NCBI RefSeq assembly: GCF_026625645.1
Contig: NZ_CP113056.1
Coordinates: 4,377,001-4,441,000, forward strand
Direction of reading: 5' to 3'
Length of the DNA stretch: 64,000 nucleotides
DNA from: Ancylobacter sp. SL191
GTDB taxonomy: Bacteria > Pseudomonadota > Alphaproteobacteria > Rhizobiales > Xanthobacteraceae
The translations under genes were made by a program, and so were the position numbers. A model generated the notes under the pieces. It did no database searches, was not told where the DNA came from, and saw nothing but the letters and a program-made list of their open reading frames with translations. Within the stretch, counting starts at the first letter, position 1. The number at the start of each line of letters is the position of its first letter. Below are positions 1-8,941 of this stretch, in pieces.

Positions 1-893
1 CCGGCCTTCAGCGCGTCCACCACCTGCAGCACGGTCTCCGAGGGGATGGCGAAGGCGATGCCGACATTGCCGCCCGAGGGCGAGACGATGGCGGTGTTCA
101 CGCCGATCACGTCGCCGTCGAGGCTGAAGGTCGGGCCACCGGAATTGCCGCGGTTGATCGGGGCGTCGATCTGGATGAAGTCGTCATAGGGGCCCGAGCC
201 GATGTCGCGGCCACGCGCCGAGACGATGCCCGCGGTGACGGTGCCGCCGAGGCCGAACGGGTTGCCGACCGCGACCACCCAGTCACCCACGCGCGGCGCC
301 TTGCCGGCGAGCTTCACCCAGGGGAAGTCGGACTTGCCGTCGACCTTCAGCAGCGCCACGTCGGTGCGCGGATCGGTGCCCACCACCTTGGCGGTGTAGG
401 TCTTGCCGTCGGTGAGGGTCACGTCGACCTCGGAGGCACCATCGACCACGTGATTGTTGGTCACGACATAGCCATCGGCCGAGATGAAGAAGCCGGAGCC
501 CTGACCGACGACGCGGCCATGGCCGGGACCACCGCGACGCGGGCCCATTTCCGGACCGTTCGGGCCGAGGCCGAAGCGGCGCATGAAGCGCTCGATCTGC
601 GGGGGAACGTTCTGGTTGCCCTCCTCATTCATGGCGACCTCGTCGTCGCCATCCTTCTTCACCTTCACGCTGACGACGGCGGGCGAAACCTTCTCGACAA
701 TGTCGGCGAAGGAGAAGGTGCCGGCCGGCTGGTTGGTGGAGATCTGGGCGTTGGCCGGCGTCACGCTCTCCGGCAGCAGGAGGCCGCCAACGGCGCCGCC
801 GGCAAGGGCGAGGGTGAACACGCCAGCGAGCAGGCGGGTGCGGCTGCGGCGCAGGGTGGAAGTGGTGGGCTGCGAAGGCGCGGTGCGCGACAT
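1..893 (-). CDS. degP: Do-family periplasmic serine protease (DegP/HtrA), 3' end outside window
   Basis: Envelope quality-control protease/chaperone. My reading of the minus strand from the ATG at 893 gives 297 residues: a hydrophobic export segment (about 21-40), then a trypsin-like domain with the catalytic triad His148 (TNNHVV), Asp178 (RTDVALL) and Ser251 (RGNSGGP). The PDZ domains expected in the family would lie beyond position 1. GAGGAA is placed 7 to 8 bases before the chosen start. It lies downstream of ccmH on the same strand, an arrangement known from rhizobial cycHJKL-degP loci, though a gap of about 90 bases separates them. A Gly/Arg-rich loop sits between the signal and the protease core (about residues 108-128). 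Confidence 0.95.
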   Translation of the reverse strand, partial: MSRTAPSQPTTSTLRRSRTRLLAGVFTLALAGGAVGGLLLPESVTPANAQISTNQPAGTFSFADIVEKVSPAVVSVKVKKDGDDEVAMNEEGNQNVPPQIERFMRRFGLGPNGPEMGPRRGGPGHGRVVGQGSGFFISADGYVVTNNHVVDGASEVDVTLTDGKTYTAKVVGTDPRTDVALLKVDGKSDFPWVKLAGKAPRVGDWVVAVGNPFGLGGTVTAGIVSARGRDIGSGPYDDFIQIDAPINRGNSGGPTFSLDGDVIGVNTAIVSPSGGNVGIAFAIPSETVLQVVDALKA

Positions 894-986
894 GAAGCGT
901 TCCTCGTTCAACGTCTGTCCCCCCGGCTCGGGAGGCGTTGAAGGAGAAGCTAAGGGCCGTCGCCTTAACGCAGGCTGGCGGGGCGA

Positions 987-1490
987 TTAAACTTTTGTAA
1001 GGTCAGCGCTTGCGGGATCGGGCTCGCCGAGCGCGGTGCGCAGCCGCGCTTCTTCCTCCGGCGAGAGCGGCGCCGCGGGTTCCGTGCTCGCGCGGCGGCG
1101 GCGATAGGCGATGACGGCGCCAGCCGCGCCGATCAGCAGCACCGCGAAGGGCGCCGCCCAGAGCAGCAGATTGGCGCCATGGAAGGTCGGGCGCAGCAGC
1201 ACGAACTCGCCATAGCGGGCGACGAGAAAATCCAGCACCTGCTGGTTGCTGTCGCCCGCCTCGATACGCTCGCGCACGAGCAGGCGCAGATCCTTGGCGA
1301 GCGGGGCATCGGAATCGTCGATGGACTGGTTCTGGCAGACGAGGCAGCGCAGCTCCTTGGAAAGCTCGCGCGCCCGCGCCTCCTGCGCCGCATCGGGCAG
1401 GATCTCGTCCGGCTGCACGGCCAGCGCCGGCCCGGACAAAAGGGCGAGGGAAAGGCTCAGAGCGAGCAAGCTGCGCCGCATCGCCCTCAC
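987..1490 (-). CDS. ccmH: Cytochrome c-type biogenesis protein CcmH
   Basis: Membrane-anchored thioredoxin-like component of the System I cytochrome c maturation machinery, which reduces apocytochrome c cysteines for haem ligation. The 167-residue product has an N-terminal signal (about 5-24), the redox motif LRCLVCQ with Cys49 and Cys52, and one C-terminal transmembrane segment (about 108-128) followed by a charged tail. Length and layout match the short CcmH/CycL form. It overlaps the DUF2283 gene upstream by 4 bases, so it is probably translated from the same transcript as ccmI-ccmE-ccmF. Confidence 0.96.
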   Translation of the reverse strand: MRAMRRSLLALSLSLALLSGPALAVQPDEILPDAAQEARARELSKELRCLVCQNQSIDDSDAPLAKDLRLLVRERIEAGDSNQQVLDFLVARYGEFVLLRPTFHGANLLLWAAPFAVLLIGAAGAVIAYRRRRASTEPAAPLSPEEEARLRTALGEPDPASADLTKV

Positions 1491-1678
1491 TCCGCCGCCT
1501 CCGTCAACACTTCCGGCGAGAGCTTCTCACGCGCCTGCAGCAGCTCCAGCGCGAGGATATGCCCGGCCTCGTCATAGTCGAGGATGACTCCGGGCGAGAC
1601 CTCTTCGCTTTCGACGACATCCCCCGTGCTGAAACGCACATAGAGCGCGTTCGCCTCCGGATCATATTTGAGCTTCAT
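1487..1678 (-). CDS. DUF2283 family small protein
   Basis: A 63-residue protein starting MKLKYDPEANALYVRF, with the YDxxxDxLYIRF-like N-terminus and a LDYDxxGxIxxLE core typical of DUF2283. Function is unknown in the family; such proteins often sit beside DUF4258 proteins, and the pair has been suggested to behave like a toxin-antitoxin module. Here the partner lies directly upstream with an ATGA overlap, and the stop overlaps ccmH. It is unusual inside a ccm operon. Confidence 0.85.
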   Translation of the reverse strand: MKLKYDPEANALYVRFSTGDVVESEEVSPGVILDYDEAGHILALELLQAREKLSPEVLTEAAE

Positions 1679-1926
1679 GGCCGCCGCGCTCCGCGATCAA
1701 AAAAAGCGGTGACGGCGAAAAGTGCATCGCCGTCATCGCGATAGACTACACGCAAAATTCTGTCGCCGCGCTCCTGTATGGCCCGGAAGGCGCGACGGAG
1801 TTCCGGGTCTGCAAGATCGGGTTCAACCCACTCAGGCTCCGACAGGGTGCGTTCCACCCACTCAGCCGCTATGCCCCGTTCCTCCATCACGTCGAGGATA
1901 TGGGCGCTGAAGCGAAGCCGTGCCAC
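1675..1926 (-). CDS. DUF4258 family small protein
   Basis: An 83-residue protein with the DUF4258 pattern: an FSxHxxxxMxERGI-like N-terminus (residues 6-20), a central Glu/Pro-rich segment, and a C-terminal RILRVVYRDDGD strand followed by VTAFFDRGARR. The fold is thought to resemble RelE/BrnT-type small toxins; that is an inference from the family, not visible catalytic evidence. Its stop overlaps the DUF2283 start by 4 bases and its start lies 3 bases after the ccmF stop, so it is transcribed with the ccm genes. Confidence 0.83.
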   Translation of the reverse strand: MARLRFSAHILDVMEERGIAAEWVERTLSEPEWVEPDLADPELRRAFRAIQERGDRILRVVYRDDGDALFAVTAFFDRGARRP

Positions 1927-1929
1927 ACC

Positions 1930-3930
1930 TCACTCCGCCGCCACCGGCGACGCCGGGGCTGGGACGGCTTTCGGCTTCTTGGCGGGCTTGGGGGCGCCGA
2001 CCCGCAGGCGGCGGTCGGAGAGCGAGAGCACGCCACCCAGCGCCATCACCACCGAGCCGAGCCAGATCAGCGTCACCAGCGGCTTCCAATAGGCGCGCAC
2101 GCCGACGCCGCCGCCGGGCAGTTCATCGCCAAGGCTCACATAGAGCTGGCTGAACCAGAAGGTGCGGATGCCCGCTTCCGTCGTCGGCATGTTGCGGGCG
2201 AGGAAGATGCGCTTGGAGGATTCGATGGTGCCGATCTCGACCCCGCCGCGGCGGATGGTGAAGATGCCGGCGAGGTCGCGGTAATTCGGCCCGTTGCGCG
2301 GCTCGAGCCGCGCGAGGGTCAGCTCATAGCCACCGACCTCGAAGCTGCCGCCGAGCTTCACGCCGGTGATGCGCTCGGCGTTCCAGCTGGTTTCCGCGAT
2401 GATGCCGAACAGGCAGACACCGACGCCGGCATGGGCGATGGCCGCGCCCCAGGTGGCGCGCGGCAGGCCGCGCAGGCGGGCGAGCGACGTCGCCGCCGGC
2501 ACGCGGCCGACCGCGCCGCGCTCGGCGATGTCCACCACCGCGCCGATGACGATGAAGGCCGCGAGGCCCATGCCAAGGGGCGCCAGCGCCGGTCCGCCGC
2601 CCTGCATGTAAAGCGCAAGGCCGGCGATGAGGATGGCGGCGCCGAAAGCCACCATCAGCCGCTGCGCCGCCCCGGCGAGATCGCCGCGCTTCCAGGCGAG
2701 CAGCGGCCCGAACGGCATGGCGAACACAACGGGCAGCATCAGTGCGCCGACCGTCAGGTTGAAATAGGGCGGGCCGACCGTGATCTTGGCGCCGTTCCAG
2801 GATTCCAGCGCCAGCGGGTAGAGCGTGCCGACCAGCACGGCGGCGGCGGCGGCGGTGAGCAGCAGATTGTTCAGCACCAGCGCGCCCTCGCGCGAAATCG
2901 GCGCGAAGATGCCGCCCTGCCGCAGCATCGGTGCGCGCAGCGCATAGAGCGCGAGCGAGCCGCCGATGAAGAAGATCAGGATGCAGAGGATGAACACGCC
3001 GCGCGAGGGATCAGTGGCGAAGGCGTGCACCGAGGTCAGCACGCCCGAGCGCACCAGGAAGGTGCCGAGCAGCGACAGCGAGAAGGCGAGGATGGCCAGA
3101 AGGATGGTCCACACCTTCAGCGCGTCGCGCTTTTCCATCACCACGGCGGAATGGATCAGCGCGGTGCCGGCGAACCACGGCATCAGCGAGGCGTTCTCGA
3201 CCGGATCCCAGAACCACCAGCCGCCCCAGCCGAGCTCGTAATAGGCCCAGTAGGAGCCCATGGCGATGCCGACGGTGAGGAAGGCCCAGGCGGCGAGCGC
3301 CCAGGGCCGGACCCAGCGCGCCCAGGCGGCGTCGATCCGCCCGTCAAGCAGCGCGGCGACGGCGAAGGCGAAGGTGACGGAGAAGCCGACATAGCCGAGA
3401 TAGAGCAGCGGCGGGTGAATGGCGAGGCCGATATCCTGCAGGATCGGGTTCAGATCCTGCCCTTCCGCCGGCGGCGGCACCACCCGCGCGAACGGGTTGG
3501 AGGTGAGCAGGATGAACAGCAGGAAGGCGACGCCGATCGAACCCTGCACGCCCAGCACATTGGCCTTCAGGCTCGCGGGAAGGTTGGAGCCGAACAGCGC
3601 CACCAGCGCGCCGAAGATCGCCAGCACCAGCACCCAGAGGAGCATCGAGCCCTCATGGTTTCCCCACACGCCGGTAACCTTGTAGAGCATGGGTTTGAGC
3701 GAGTGCGAATTCTCGACCACGTTCAGCACCGAGAAATCGGACTGCACATAGGCCGCCGTCAGCACCGCGAAGCTCAGCGCGACAAAGCCGAAGAACCCGA
3801 TGGCGAGCGCCGGGCCGGTGCGCATCAGCGCCGCGTCCCCGACCCGCGCGCCCCAGATCGGGAGCACCGTCTGCAGGATCGCCAGCGCCAGCGCCAGCAC
3901 CAGCGCGTATTGGCCGATTTCCGGGTTCAT
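1930..3930 (-). CDS. ccmF: Haem lyase subunit CcmF
   Basis: Large polytopic membrane protein of the System I holocytochrome c synthetase (CcmF-CcmH), which receives haem from CcmE and ligates it to apocytochrome c. The 666 residues contain the CcmF/CcmC signature [11 protein letters not shown] near residue 90 and the periplasmic WWD motif [11 protein letters not shown] near residue 235, plus many hydrophobic helices. Length is normal for CcmF. The start overlaps the ccmE stop (ATGA). Confidence 0.98.
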   Translation of the reverse strand: MNPEIGQYALVLALALAILQTVLPIWGARVGDAALMRTGPALAIGFFGFVALSFAVLTAAYVQSDFSVLNVVENSHSLKPMLYKVTGVWGNHEGSMLLWVLVLAIFGALVALFGSNLPASLKANVLGVQGSIGVAFLLFILLTSNPFARVVPPPAEGQDLNPILQDIGLAIHPPLLYLGYVGFSVTFAFAVAALLDGRIDAAWARWVRPWALAAWAFLTVGIAMGSYWAYYELGWGGWWFWDPVENASLMPWFAGTALIHSAVVMEKRDALKVWTILLAILAFSLSLLGTFLVRSGVLTSVHAFATDPSRGVFILCILIFFIGGSLALYALRAPMLRQGGIFAPISREGALVLNNLLLTAAAAAVLVGTLYPLALESWNGAKITVGPPYFNLTVGALMLPVVFAMPFGPLLAWKRGDLAGAAQRLMVAFGAAILIAGLALYMQGGGPALAPLGMGLAAFIVIGAVVDIAERGAVGRVPAATSLARLRGLPRATWGAAIAHAGVGVCLFGIIAETSWNAERITGVKLGGSFEVGGYELTLARLEPRNGPNYRDLAGIFTIRRGGVEIGTIESSKRIFLARNMPTTEAGIRTFWFSQLYVSLGDELPGGGVGVRAYWKPLVTLIWLGSVVMALGGVLSLSDRRLRVGAPKPAKKPKAVPAPASPVAAE

Positions 3931-4373
3931 TGCGTCGCCTCGCCTTCCTTCCAGACGCCCTGTTTCTTCAGCGCGTCGGCGACTTCCTTGGGCATGTATT
4001 TCTCGTCATGCTTGGCGAGCACGGTGTCGGCGCGGAAGCTGCCGTCACCCTCCATGACGCCCTCGGCGATGACGCCCTGCCCCTCGCGGAACAAGTCCGG
4101 CAGGATGCCGGCATAGGCCACCGCGATGTCGGCGCCGCCATCGGTGACGACGAAGCGCACATGGGCGTTGTCCTGCCGCACCACGCTCCCGTCCTTCACC
4201 AGCCCGCCAAGGCGCAGCCGCGTGCCCGGCGCGGTGCGCTCGGCGGCGATCTCGCTCGGGGCGCGGAAGAACACGATGGTGTCGTTCAGCGCGAACAGCA
4301 CCAGCCCGGCGGCGATGCCGAGCACGCCGAGCGCGGCGGAGATGAGAACGAGGCGGCGCCCTTTGCGGGTCAT
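3927..4373 (-). CDS. ccmE: Periplasmic haem chaperone CcmE
   Basis: Membrane-tethered OB-fold chaperone that carries haem covalently between CcmC and CcmF. The 148-residue product has one N-terminal anchor (about 8-29) and the conserved haem-attachment histidine His122 in AKHDEKYMP. Length is typical. It lies 4 bases downstream of ccmI and overlaps ccmF, so the genes form one operon. Confidence 0.97.
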   Translation of the reverse strand: MTRKGRRLVLISAALGVLGIAAGLVLFALNDTIVFFRAPSEIAAERTAPGTRLRLGGLVKDGSVVRQDNAHVRFVVTDGGADIAVAYAGILPDLFREGQGVIAEGVMEGDGSFRADTVLAKHDEKYMPKEVADALKKQGVWKEGEATQ

Positions 4374-4377
4374 GGTG

Positions 4378-5508
4378 TCAGCTCCCGAGGCCGAGTTCGC
4401 GGGCGAGCGTGTCGATGCGGCCGAGCGCGCCGTCGTCGCGCGCGAAATGGGTGCGGGCGTCGGTGGCGGCGGCCTTGGCCTTGTCGGCCTCGCCCAGCAC
4501 CGTCCAGGCCCGCATCAGGCGCAGCCAGCCGTCGAGATCATCGCCGTTCTGCGCCAGCCGCGCGGAGAGGCGGTCGACCATGCCGCGCACCATCTGCTGG
4601 CGCTGCTCGGGCGTGAGTTCGGCAGCGGCGGCAACCTGCGCCTGGTCCGGCCCCGGCGCGGTGCTCGCCGGCATGGGCGCGCCGACGCGGGCGAGCGCTT
4701 GCTGGATAAGGCCCATCCACGGCGCGTCCGCCGGGCTCTCGGTGGCCAGCTTCGACCAGATCGCAGCGGCCTGCTGCGGCCGGCCATCCTGCTCGGCGGC
4801 GAGACCGGTGAAATAGAGCGCCTTGGGATCGGCGGGATCAGCCGCCAGCGCCGCCTCAAACGCTGCCCTCGCCTCGGCGGTGACGACGCCGCCGGCCTGC
4901 GCGGTCAGCGCCTCGCCGAGCCCGGTCTGGCGCTGCGGGCTGGAGCCGAGCAGGCGGATCGCGTTGGCCCAGGCGCGCGCCGCGTCATCCAGCCGGCCGA
5001 TGCGGGCATAGATCGGCGCGATGATCTCATAGCCGCGCCCGTCCTGCGGGTTGGCCTCCAGATGCGCCTCGACCTTGCGGATGAGGATGGCGATGTCGGA
5101 TTGCTCGGGCTTGGCCTCCAGCCGCGCCGCCAGAGGCTGCGGGCCGTAGCCGGGCGAGCCCAGCGCGATGTAGAGCGAGCCAGCCAGAAGCGGTATGCCG
5201 ACAAGGGCGATGACGGCGGTCACGCGCCGCCGCCGGTCCGAACTGCCGGCCGCCGGATCGCTCGCCACCTCGGCGCTGGCGCGCAGGATGCGGCGGGCGA
5301 CCTCGGTGCGCGCCGCCTCGCCCTCCGCCGCGCCGATGAGCCCCGCGGCGCGGTCACGCTCGATCTCGGCGAGCTGGTCGCGGTAGACGGCAAGGTCCGC
5401 CTGCGCGGCGCTCGCCGCGTCATCGGCCGCGCGCCCGGTGCGCAACGGCCAGAGCACCGCCAGTATGGCGGCGGCGGTCATCAGGAGAAGGGCGATCCAC
5501 AGCGACAT
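4378..5508 (-). CDS. ccmI: c-type cytochrome biogenesis protein CcmI (CycH), TPR protein
   Basis: Apocytochrome c chaperone that presents substrates to the CcmF-CcmH complex. The 376 residues start with a transmembrane helix ([20 protein letters not shown]), a coiled-coil cytoplasmic loop (about 30-75), a second helix near 93-112, and a C-terminal periplasmic TPR-rich domain. It is the first gene of ccmI-ccmE-ccmF-(DUF4258-DUF2283)-ccmH, so the 166 bases upstream (5509-5674) probably contain the operon promoter; I see no clear consensus there. Confidence 0.95.
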   Translation of the reverse strand: MSLWIALLLMTAAAILAVLWPLRTGRAADDAASAAQADLAVYRDQLAEIERDRAAGLIGAAEGEAARTEVARRILRASAEVASDPAAGSSDRRRRVTAVIALVGIPLLAGSLYIALGSPGYGPQPLAARLEAKPEQSDIAILIRKVEAHLEANPQDGRGYEIIAPIYARIGRLDDAARAWANAIRLLGSSPQRQTGLGEALTAQAGGVVTAEARAAFEAALAADPADPKALYFTGLAAEQDGRPQQAAAIWSKLATESPADAPWMGLIQQALARVGAPMPASTAPGPDQAQVAAAAELTPEQRQQMVRGMVDRLSARLAQNGDDLDGWLRLMRAWTVLGEADKAKAAATDARTHFARDDGALGRIDTLARELGLGS

Positions 5509-5674
5509 TAGGCTTCCTCTAATGCGCTGAGGTAACTGACGCGCGGCGTTCCGCCAATAAGTATCACCCTCAGTCGGATCGCCGCAGGCTCACAGAGGCG
5601 CGAGTCCGCGGCGTTCCGTCACGCGAGCGTGATGGCGGCGGGGCTCAGCCCGCGACCGGCGCCGAATGCCGGCA

Positions 5675-6142
5675 TCAGCCGGCGACGGGCGTCCATGTGC
5701 CGTCCGGGTTGCGGCAGGCGGTGCCGCGCGCGGTCTGCGGCTGGCCGTTGATGTAGATGGTGTGGGTGTATTCGCGGCAGCGCGGCGAGCCGCCCCGCGC
5801 ATAGGCCGGGCCGGGGACGATGGTGCCATAGGCGCCGTCATCGCCGCGCCAGCTCACCGGCGCGCCGGGCTGGCCATATTCCAGCGCCTGGATCTCGGCC
5901 TGCTGGGCGCGCTGACGGTCCTGATCATCCAGCGCGCTGCCGATGGCGCCGCCGATGAGACCGCCGGCCAGAGCGCCGATGGCGGCGCCCGCCACGTTGC
6001 GTCCGGCAATGGCGCCAATCACGCCGCCGGTCACCGCGCCCAATGTGGCGCCGCCGACCATGTTCGGGTTCTCCTGCGTGGCCGTGCAGCCCGCAAGGGT
6101 GGCGCCGATGAGGCCAAGGGCGACGAGTTGAGTAGCGCGCAT
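5675..6142 (-). CDS. Glycine-zipper lipoprotein (17-kDa surface antigen type)
   Basis: A 155-residue predicted lipoprotein: signal peptide ending in the lipobox LAGC (Cys19), then a glycine-zipper segment made of GxxxG repeats (about 30-68), resembling the Rickettsia 17-kDa surface antigen / Gly-zipper_2TM families. The C-terminal part (about 95-155) has paired Cys and a Tyr/Thr-rich stretch. Probably outer-membrane or periplasmic. It lies alone between the ccm operon and the two-component genes. Exact role unknown. Confidence 0.88.
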   Translation of the reverse strand: MRATQLVALGLIGATLAGCTATQENPNMVGGATLGAVTGGVIGAIAGRNVAGAAIGALAGGLIGGAIGSALDDQDRQRAQQAEIQALEYGQPGAPVSWRGDDGAYGTIVPGPAYARGGSPRCREYTHTIYINGQPQTARGTACRNPDGTWTPVAG

Positions 6143-6246
6143 GAGCAGTCCTTCCAGAAACCTGACGCAAAGCAGCCGACCGGCCGGCAGATGGCGTCAG
6201 GAATAGGGCGAAACCACGGCCCGGTCACCCGTACTTGCGAACCGTT

Positions 6247-7635
6247 TCAAGCGGAGGGCAGCCGCACCCGGCAGCGCAATCCGCCGAGCGTCGCGCGCTC
6301 CAGCGTCAGCCCGCCGCCATAGAGCGCGGCAAGCTCGGTGACGATGGAAAGCCCCAGCCCCGAGCCCGGCTTGGTCTCGTCGAGCCGGCGCCCGCGCTGG
6401 AGCGCCTGCGCCTGCTGCGCCTCGGTAAGCCCCGGCCCGTCATCCTCGATGACGATCTCGAAGAAGTCGCGCTGCCCGCCGCTGCCGGGCAAAGCGGCGA
6501 CCGACACCTCCACGCGGCGCTCGGCCCATTTGCAGCCATTGTCGATGAGGTTGCCGAGGATCTCCTCCAGATCCTGCCGTTCGCCGCGAAAGCGCAGCGC
6601 CGGCAGGGGGGCGGTCTCCACCTCGATTCCGCGCCCGCGATAAACCTTGGCGAGCGTGCCGGCGAGCTTCTCGACGATGGGCCCGACCTCCTCCACCGAG
6701 GTCACGACCGAAGCACGCGCGGCCATGCGGGCGCGCTCCAGATGATGCGCCACCTGTCCCTTCATGATCTCCGCCTGCTCGCCCACCTTGGCGGCGAGGC
6801 CGTCGCCCGGCGCGAGCGCGGCAGCGCGGCTGGCTTCGTTCTGCAGCACGCTGATCGGCGTCTTCAGCGCATGAGCGAGATTGCCGACATGGGTGCGGGC
6901 GCGCTCGACAATCTCCCGATTGGTCTCGATCAGCGCGTTCACCTCCGCCGCCAGCGGGGCGATCTCAATGGGATAATCGCCCTCGATCCGGTCCGCCTTG
7001 CCGGCGCGCACGGCGGACAGCGCGGCGAGCATCCGCTTGAGCGGGCGCAGGCCGAACAGCACCTGAAAGGCCAGCGTCAGCAGGAAGGCGCCGCCCAGCA
7101 CGGCGAGGGTGACGGCGAGCGAGCGGTTGAAGCCCTCCACCTCATCCTCGATCTCGCCGGCATCCGCCGCCACCGCCACGGCATAGCGCCCGTCATCGCC
7201 GAGATCGACGATGCGCTCGACGACGCGCAAATTCTGGTGGGAGGGGCCGGGCGCATAGGCCTCGCGCAGGCCGGACAGCTCGGCCTTGCCCTCGCTCTCC
7301 ACCAAAAGCGGCAGCTTGCCCTCGGGCAGCGAGCGCGAGGTCTTCACCTGCTGCGCGGCGCCGTCGAGCCGGGTGATCTGCCAGTACCAGCCGGAGATGG
7401 GGAAGTTGAACAGCGGATCGCCCAGCGTCGTCGGCTCGGGCATGTCGCCCGCCGGCGCGTTGGCGACATCGGCAACGATGGTCTTGAGGTAGACGTCGAG
7501 CCGCTGGTCGAAGGCGCGCTCCACCGCCGCGCGGTAGAGCGAGGAGAGCGTGATGCCGGTCAGCACCAGCACCGCCACCATCACCACCGTCGCGGAGAGG
7601 AAGAGGCGAAGCGCGATGGAGCGGGCGCGGATCAA
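6247..7635 (-). CDS. Sensor histidine kinase (PhoQ/FeuQ-like)
   Basis: Membrane sensor kinase of 462 residues: transmembrane segments near 10-31 and 174-196 flank a periplasmic sensor domain, followed by HAMP, a dimerisation domain with phospho-acceptor His255 (NLAHALKTP), and an HATPase domain with N (NLIDNGCKW), G1 (EDDGPGL) and G2 (GSGLGLSI) boxes. The start is a TTG overlapping the regulator's TGA stop, so translation is coupled. A kinase/regulator pair near degP-ccm resembles FeuP-FeuQ of rhizobia; that identity is inferred from context only. Confidence 0.93.
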   Translation of the reverse strand: MIRARSIALRLFLSATVVMVAVLVLTGITLSSLYRAAVERAFDQRLDVYLKTIVADVANAPAGDMPEPTTLGDPLFNFPISGWYWQITRLDGAAQQVKTSRSLPEGKLPLLVESEGKAELSGLREAYAPGPSHQNLRVVERIVDLGDDGRYAVAVAADAGEIEDEVEGFNRSLAVTLAVLGGAFLLTLAFQVLFGLRPLKRMLAALSAVRAGKADRIEGDYPIEIAPLAAEVNALIETNREIVERARTHVGNLAHALKTPISVLQNEASRAAALAPGDGLAAKVGEQAEIMKGQVAHHLERARMAARASVVTSVEEVGPIVEKLAGTLAKVYRGRGIEVETAPLPALRFRGERQDLEEILGNLIDNGCKWAERRVEVSVAALPGSGGQRDFFEIVIEDDGPGLTEAQQAQALQRGRRLDETKPGSGLGLSIVTELAALYGGGLTLERATLGGLRCRVRLPSA

Positions 7636-8303
7636 CGCGGGGCTTCCGGCGGCACCAGCAGGTAGCCGAGCCCGCGCACGGTCTGGATGACGTCGACATC
7701 CAGCTTCTTGCGCAGGCGGCCGACAAAAACCTCGATCGTGTTGGAATCGCGGTCGAAATCCTGATCGTAGAGATGCTCGACCAGCTCGGTGCGCGAGACC
7801 ACGCGGCCCGCATGGTGCAGCAGATAGGCCAGCAGGCGATGCTCATGCGAGGTGAGCTTCACCGGGTTGCCGTTGACGGTGACGCGGCCCGAGCGCGTGT
7901 CGAGCATCACCGGCCCGCAGGTCAATTCGCTCGCCGCATGGCCGGCGGAACGGCGCAACAGCGCGCGGATGCGCGCCAGCACCTCCTCCATGTGGAAGGG
8001 CTTGGCGACATAGTCATCGGCGCCGGCATCGAAGCCCTGCACCTTGTCGCTCCAGCGGTCGCGCGCGGTAAGGATCAGCACCGGCATCTTCTTGCCGGCC
8101 CGCCGCCAGGATTCGAGCACGGAGAGCCCGTCCATCTTTGGCAAGCCGATATCGAGCACCACCGCGTCATAGGGCTCGGTCTCGCCGAGATAATGGCCTT
8201 CCTCACCGTCAAAAGCCCGGTCGACGGCATAGCCGGCATCGACCAGCGCCTCATGCATCTGGCGGTTGAGATCGGGATCGTCCTCGACTACGAGCAGGCG
8301 CAC
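7632..8303 (-). CDS. OmpR/PhoP-family response regulator
   Basis: DNA-binding response regulator of about 223 residues: receiver domain with acidic pocket (VVEDD) and phospho-acceptor Asp51 in VVLDIGLPKMDG, Lys in AKPFH, and a C-terminal winged helix (TSHEHRLLAYLL onward). I chose the GTG at 8303 because GAGGAAAA sits a few bases upstream and the product then begins VRLLVVEDD; an in-frame GTG six codons further up (8321) is less likely. It forms an operon with the kinase downstream. Confidence 0.92.
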   Translation of the reverse strand: MRLLVVEDDPDLNRQMHEALVDAGYAVDRAFDGEEGHYLGETEPYDAVVLDIGLPKMDGLSVLESWRRAGKKMPVLILTARDRWSDKVQGFDAGADDYVAKPFHMEEVLARIRALLRRSAGHAASELTCGPVMLDTRSGRVTVNGNPVKLTSHEHRLLAYLLHHAGRVVSRTELVEHLYDQDFDRDSNTIEVFVGRLRKKLDVDVIQTVRGLGYLLVPPEAPR

Positions 8304-8415
8304 GGCTTTTCCTCGGCACACCGCGCAGGGTTCGCGCGGCGGCCGGAGAATGCCACCACAAAAGGGCGATGTCAGGTCGGCACGGTGGCGCGCCGCGCGC
8401 CCTCCAGCCCTGAGC

Positions 8416-8500
8416 CGTCATGGCCGGGCTTGGCCCGGCCATCCACGACTTGGATAGGCGAGAAAGACGTGGATCCCCGGATCAAGCCCGGGGAAGACGT
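8416..8500. repeat. Palindromic intergenic repeat, copy 1
   Basis: Two hairpin-forming arms separated by a short linker: a TGGCCGGGCTTGGCCCGGCCA-like arm and a GGATCCCCGGATCAAGCCCGGGG-like arm. It lies between the response regulator and the GTA lysis genes. The same two-arm unit recurs at about 15.65, 18.61, 21.55, 22.54, 23.18 and 28.82 kb. Extragenic palindromes of this type are common in Hyphomicrobiales and often generate spurious ORFs. Confidence 0.85.
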
Positions 8501-8559
8501 GTGACAGGGGGGAGCCTCGTTCTGCTCACGCTGCAGGCGTTCGGGAAACCGCCATCCGA

Positions 8560-8799
8560 TCAACCAGCGCCACCCATCCCGCGCCAGCCGCACAGCGCGC
8601 GGCCGACGGCGTTGTGCGCCTTCACCTGCCGGATCGTCGGATCGGTGTCGGCGTCGGCCCAGCTGATCGGCCGGAAGGCGCCGCACGCGCCTCTACTCGC
8701 GGCGGAAGGCGTCAGGCTCGCGCAGCCGGCGAGGATCGGCAAGGCGCTCATCAGCATCAGCCCGCGCGCGGTTCGCCCGCGCGATCGTCTCGACAACAT
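8560..8799 (-). CDS. Rz1-like outer-membrane spanin lipoprotein (overlaps Rz-like gene)
   Basis: A 79-residue predicted lipoprotein, beginning MLSRRSRGRTARGL with a hydrophobic segment and lipobox LAGCASL, then a conserved tail (CGAFRPISWADADTDPTIRQ) that I associate with small proteins next to endolysins in rhizobial phages. AAGGAGAA directly precedes the ATG at 8799. Its 5' half lies out of frame inside the upstream 82-residue gene, the arrangement of lambda Rz/Rz1. A role in outer-membrane fusion during lysis is inferred from this architecture. Confidence 0.75.
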   Translation of the reverse strand: MLSRRSRGRTARGLMLMSALPILAGCASLTPSAASRGACGAFRPISWADADTDPTIRQVKAHNAVGRALCGWRGMGGAG

Positions 8800-8941
8800 C
8801 GCGTTCTCCTTCAGCCAGACACGCCGCCCGCCCCTCATGGCGTCCCTTGAGATAAAGCCCGCCGCCCGCAAGCACGGCGAGCAGCACGAGACCCGCCAGC
8901 CGCCCGGCGGGCGAGGCGAGCAGCGTGAGAATCAGGCTCAT
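8693..8941 (-). CDS. Rz-like inner-membrane spanin candidate
   Basis: An 82-residue protein with an N-terminal transmembrane segment (about 3-27), the YLKGRHEGRAAC motif common in phage Rz-like proteins, and a charged helical C-terminal part. It starts by ATGA overlap with the GH108 muramidase gene and contains the Rz1-like start out of frame. Length is short for Rz but the topology (N-in, helical periplasmic domain) fits an i-spanin. Confidence 0.7.
   Translation of the reverse strand: MSLILTLLASPAGRLAGLVLLAVLAGGGLYLKGRHEGRAACLAEGERDVVETIARANRARADADERLADPRRLREPDAFRRE

Noticed and set aside
1900..4116. Open frame of 738 codons on the plus strand
   Set aside because: Antisense to ccmF and ccmE, which have clear motifs; product is low-complexity Arg/Glu/Gly.
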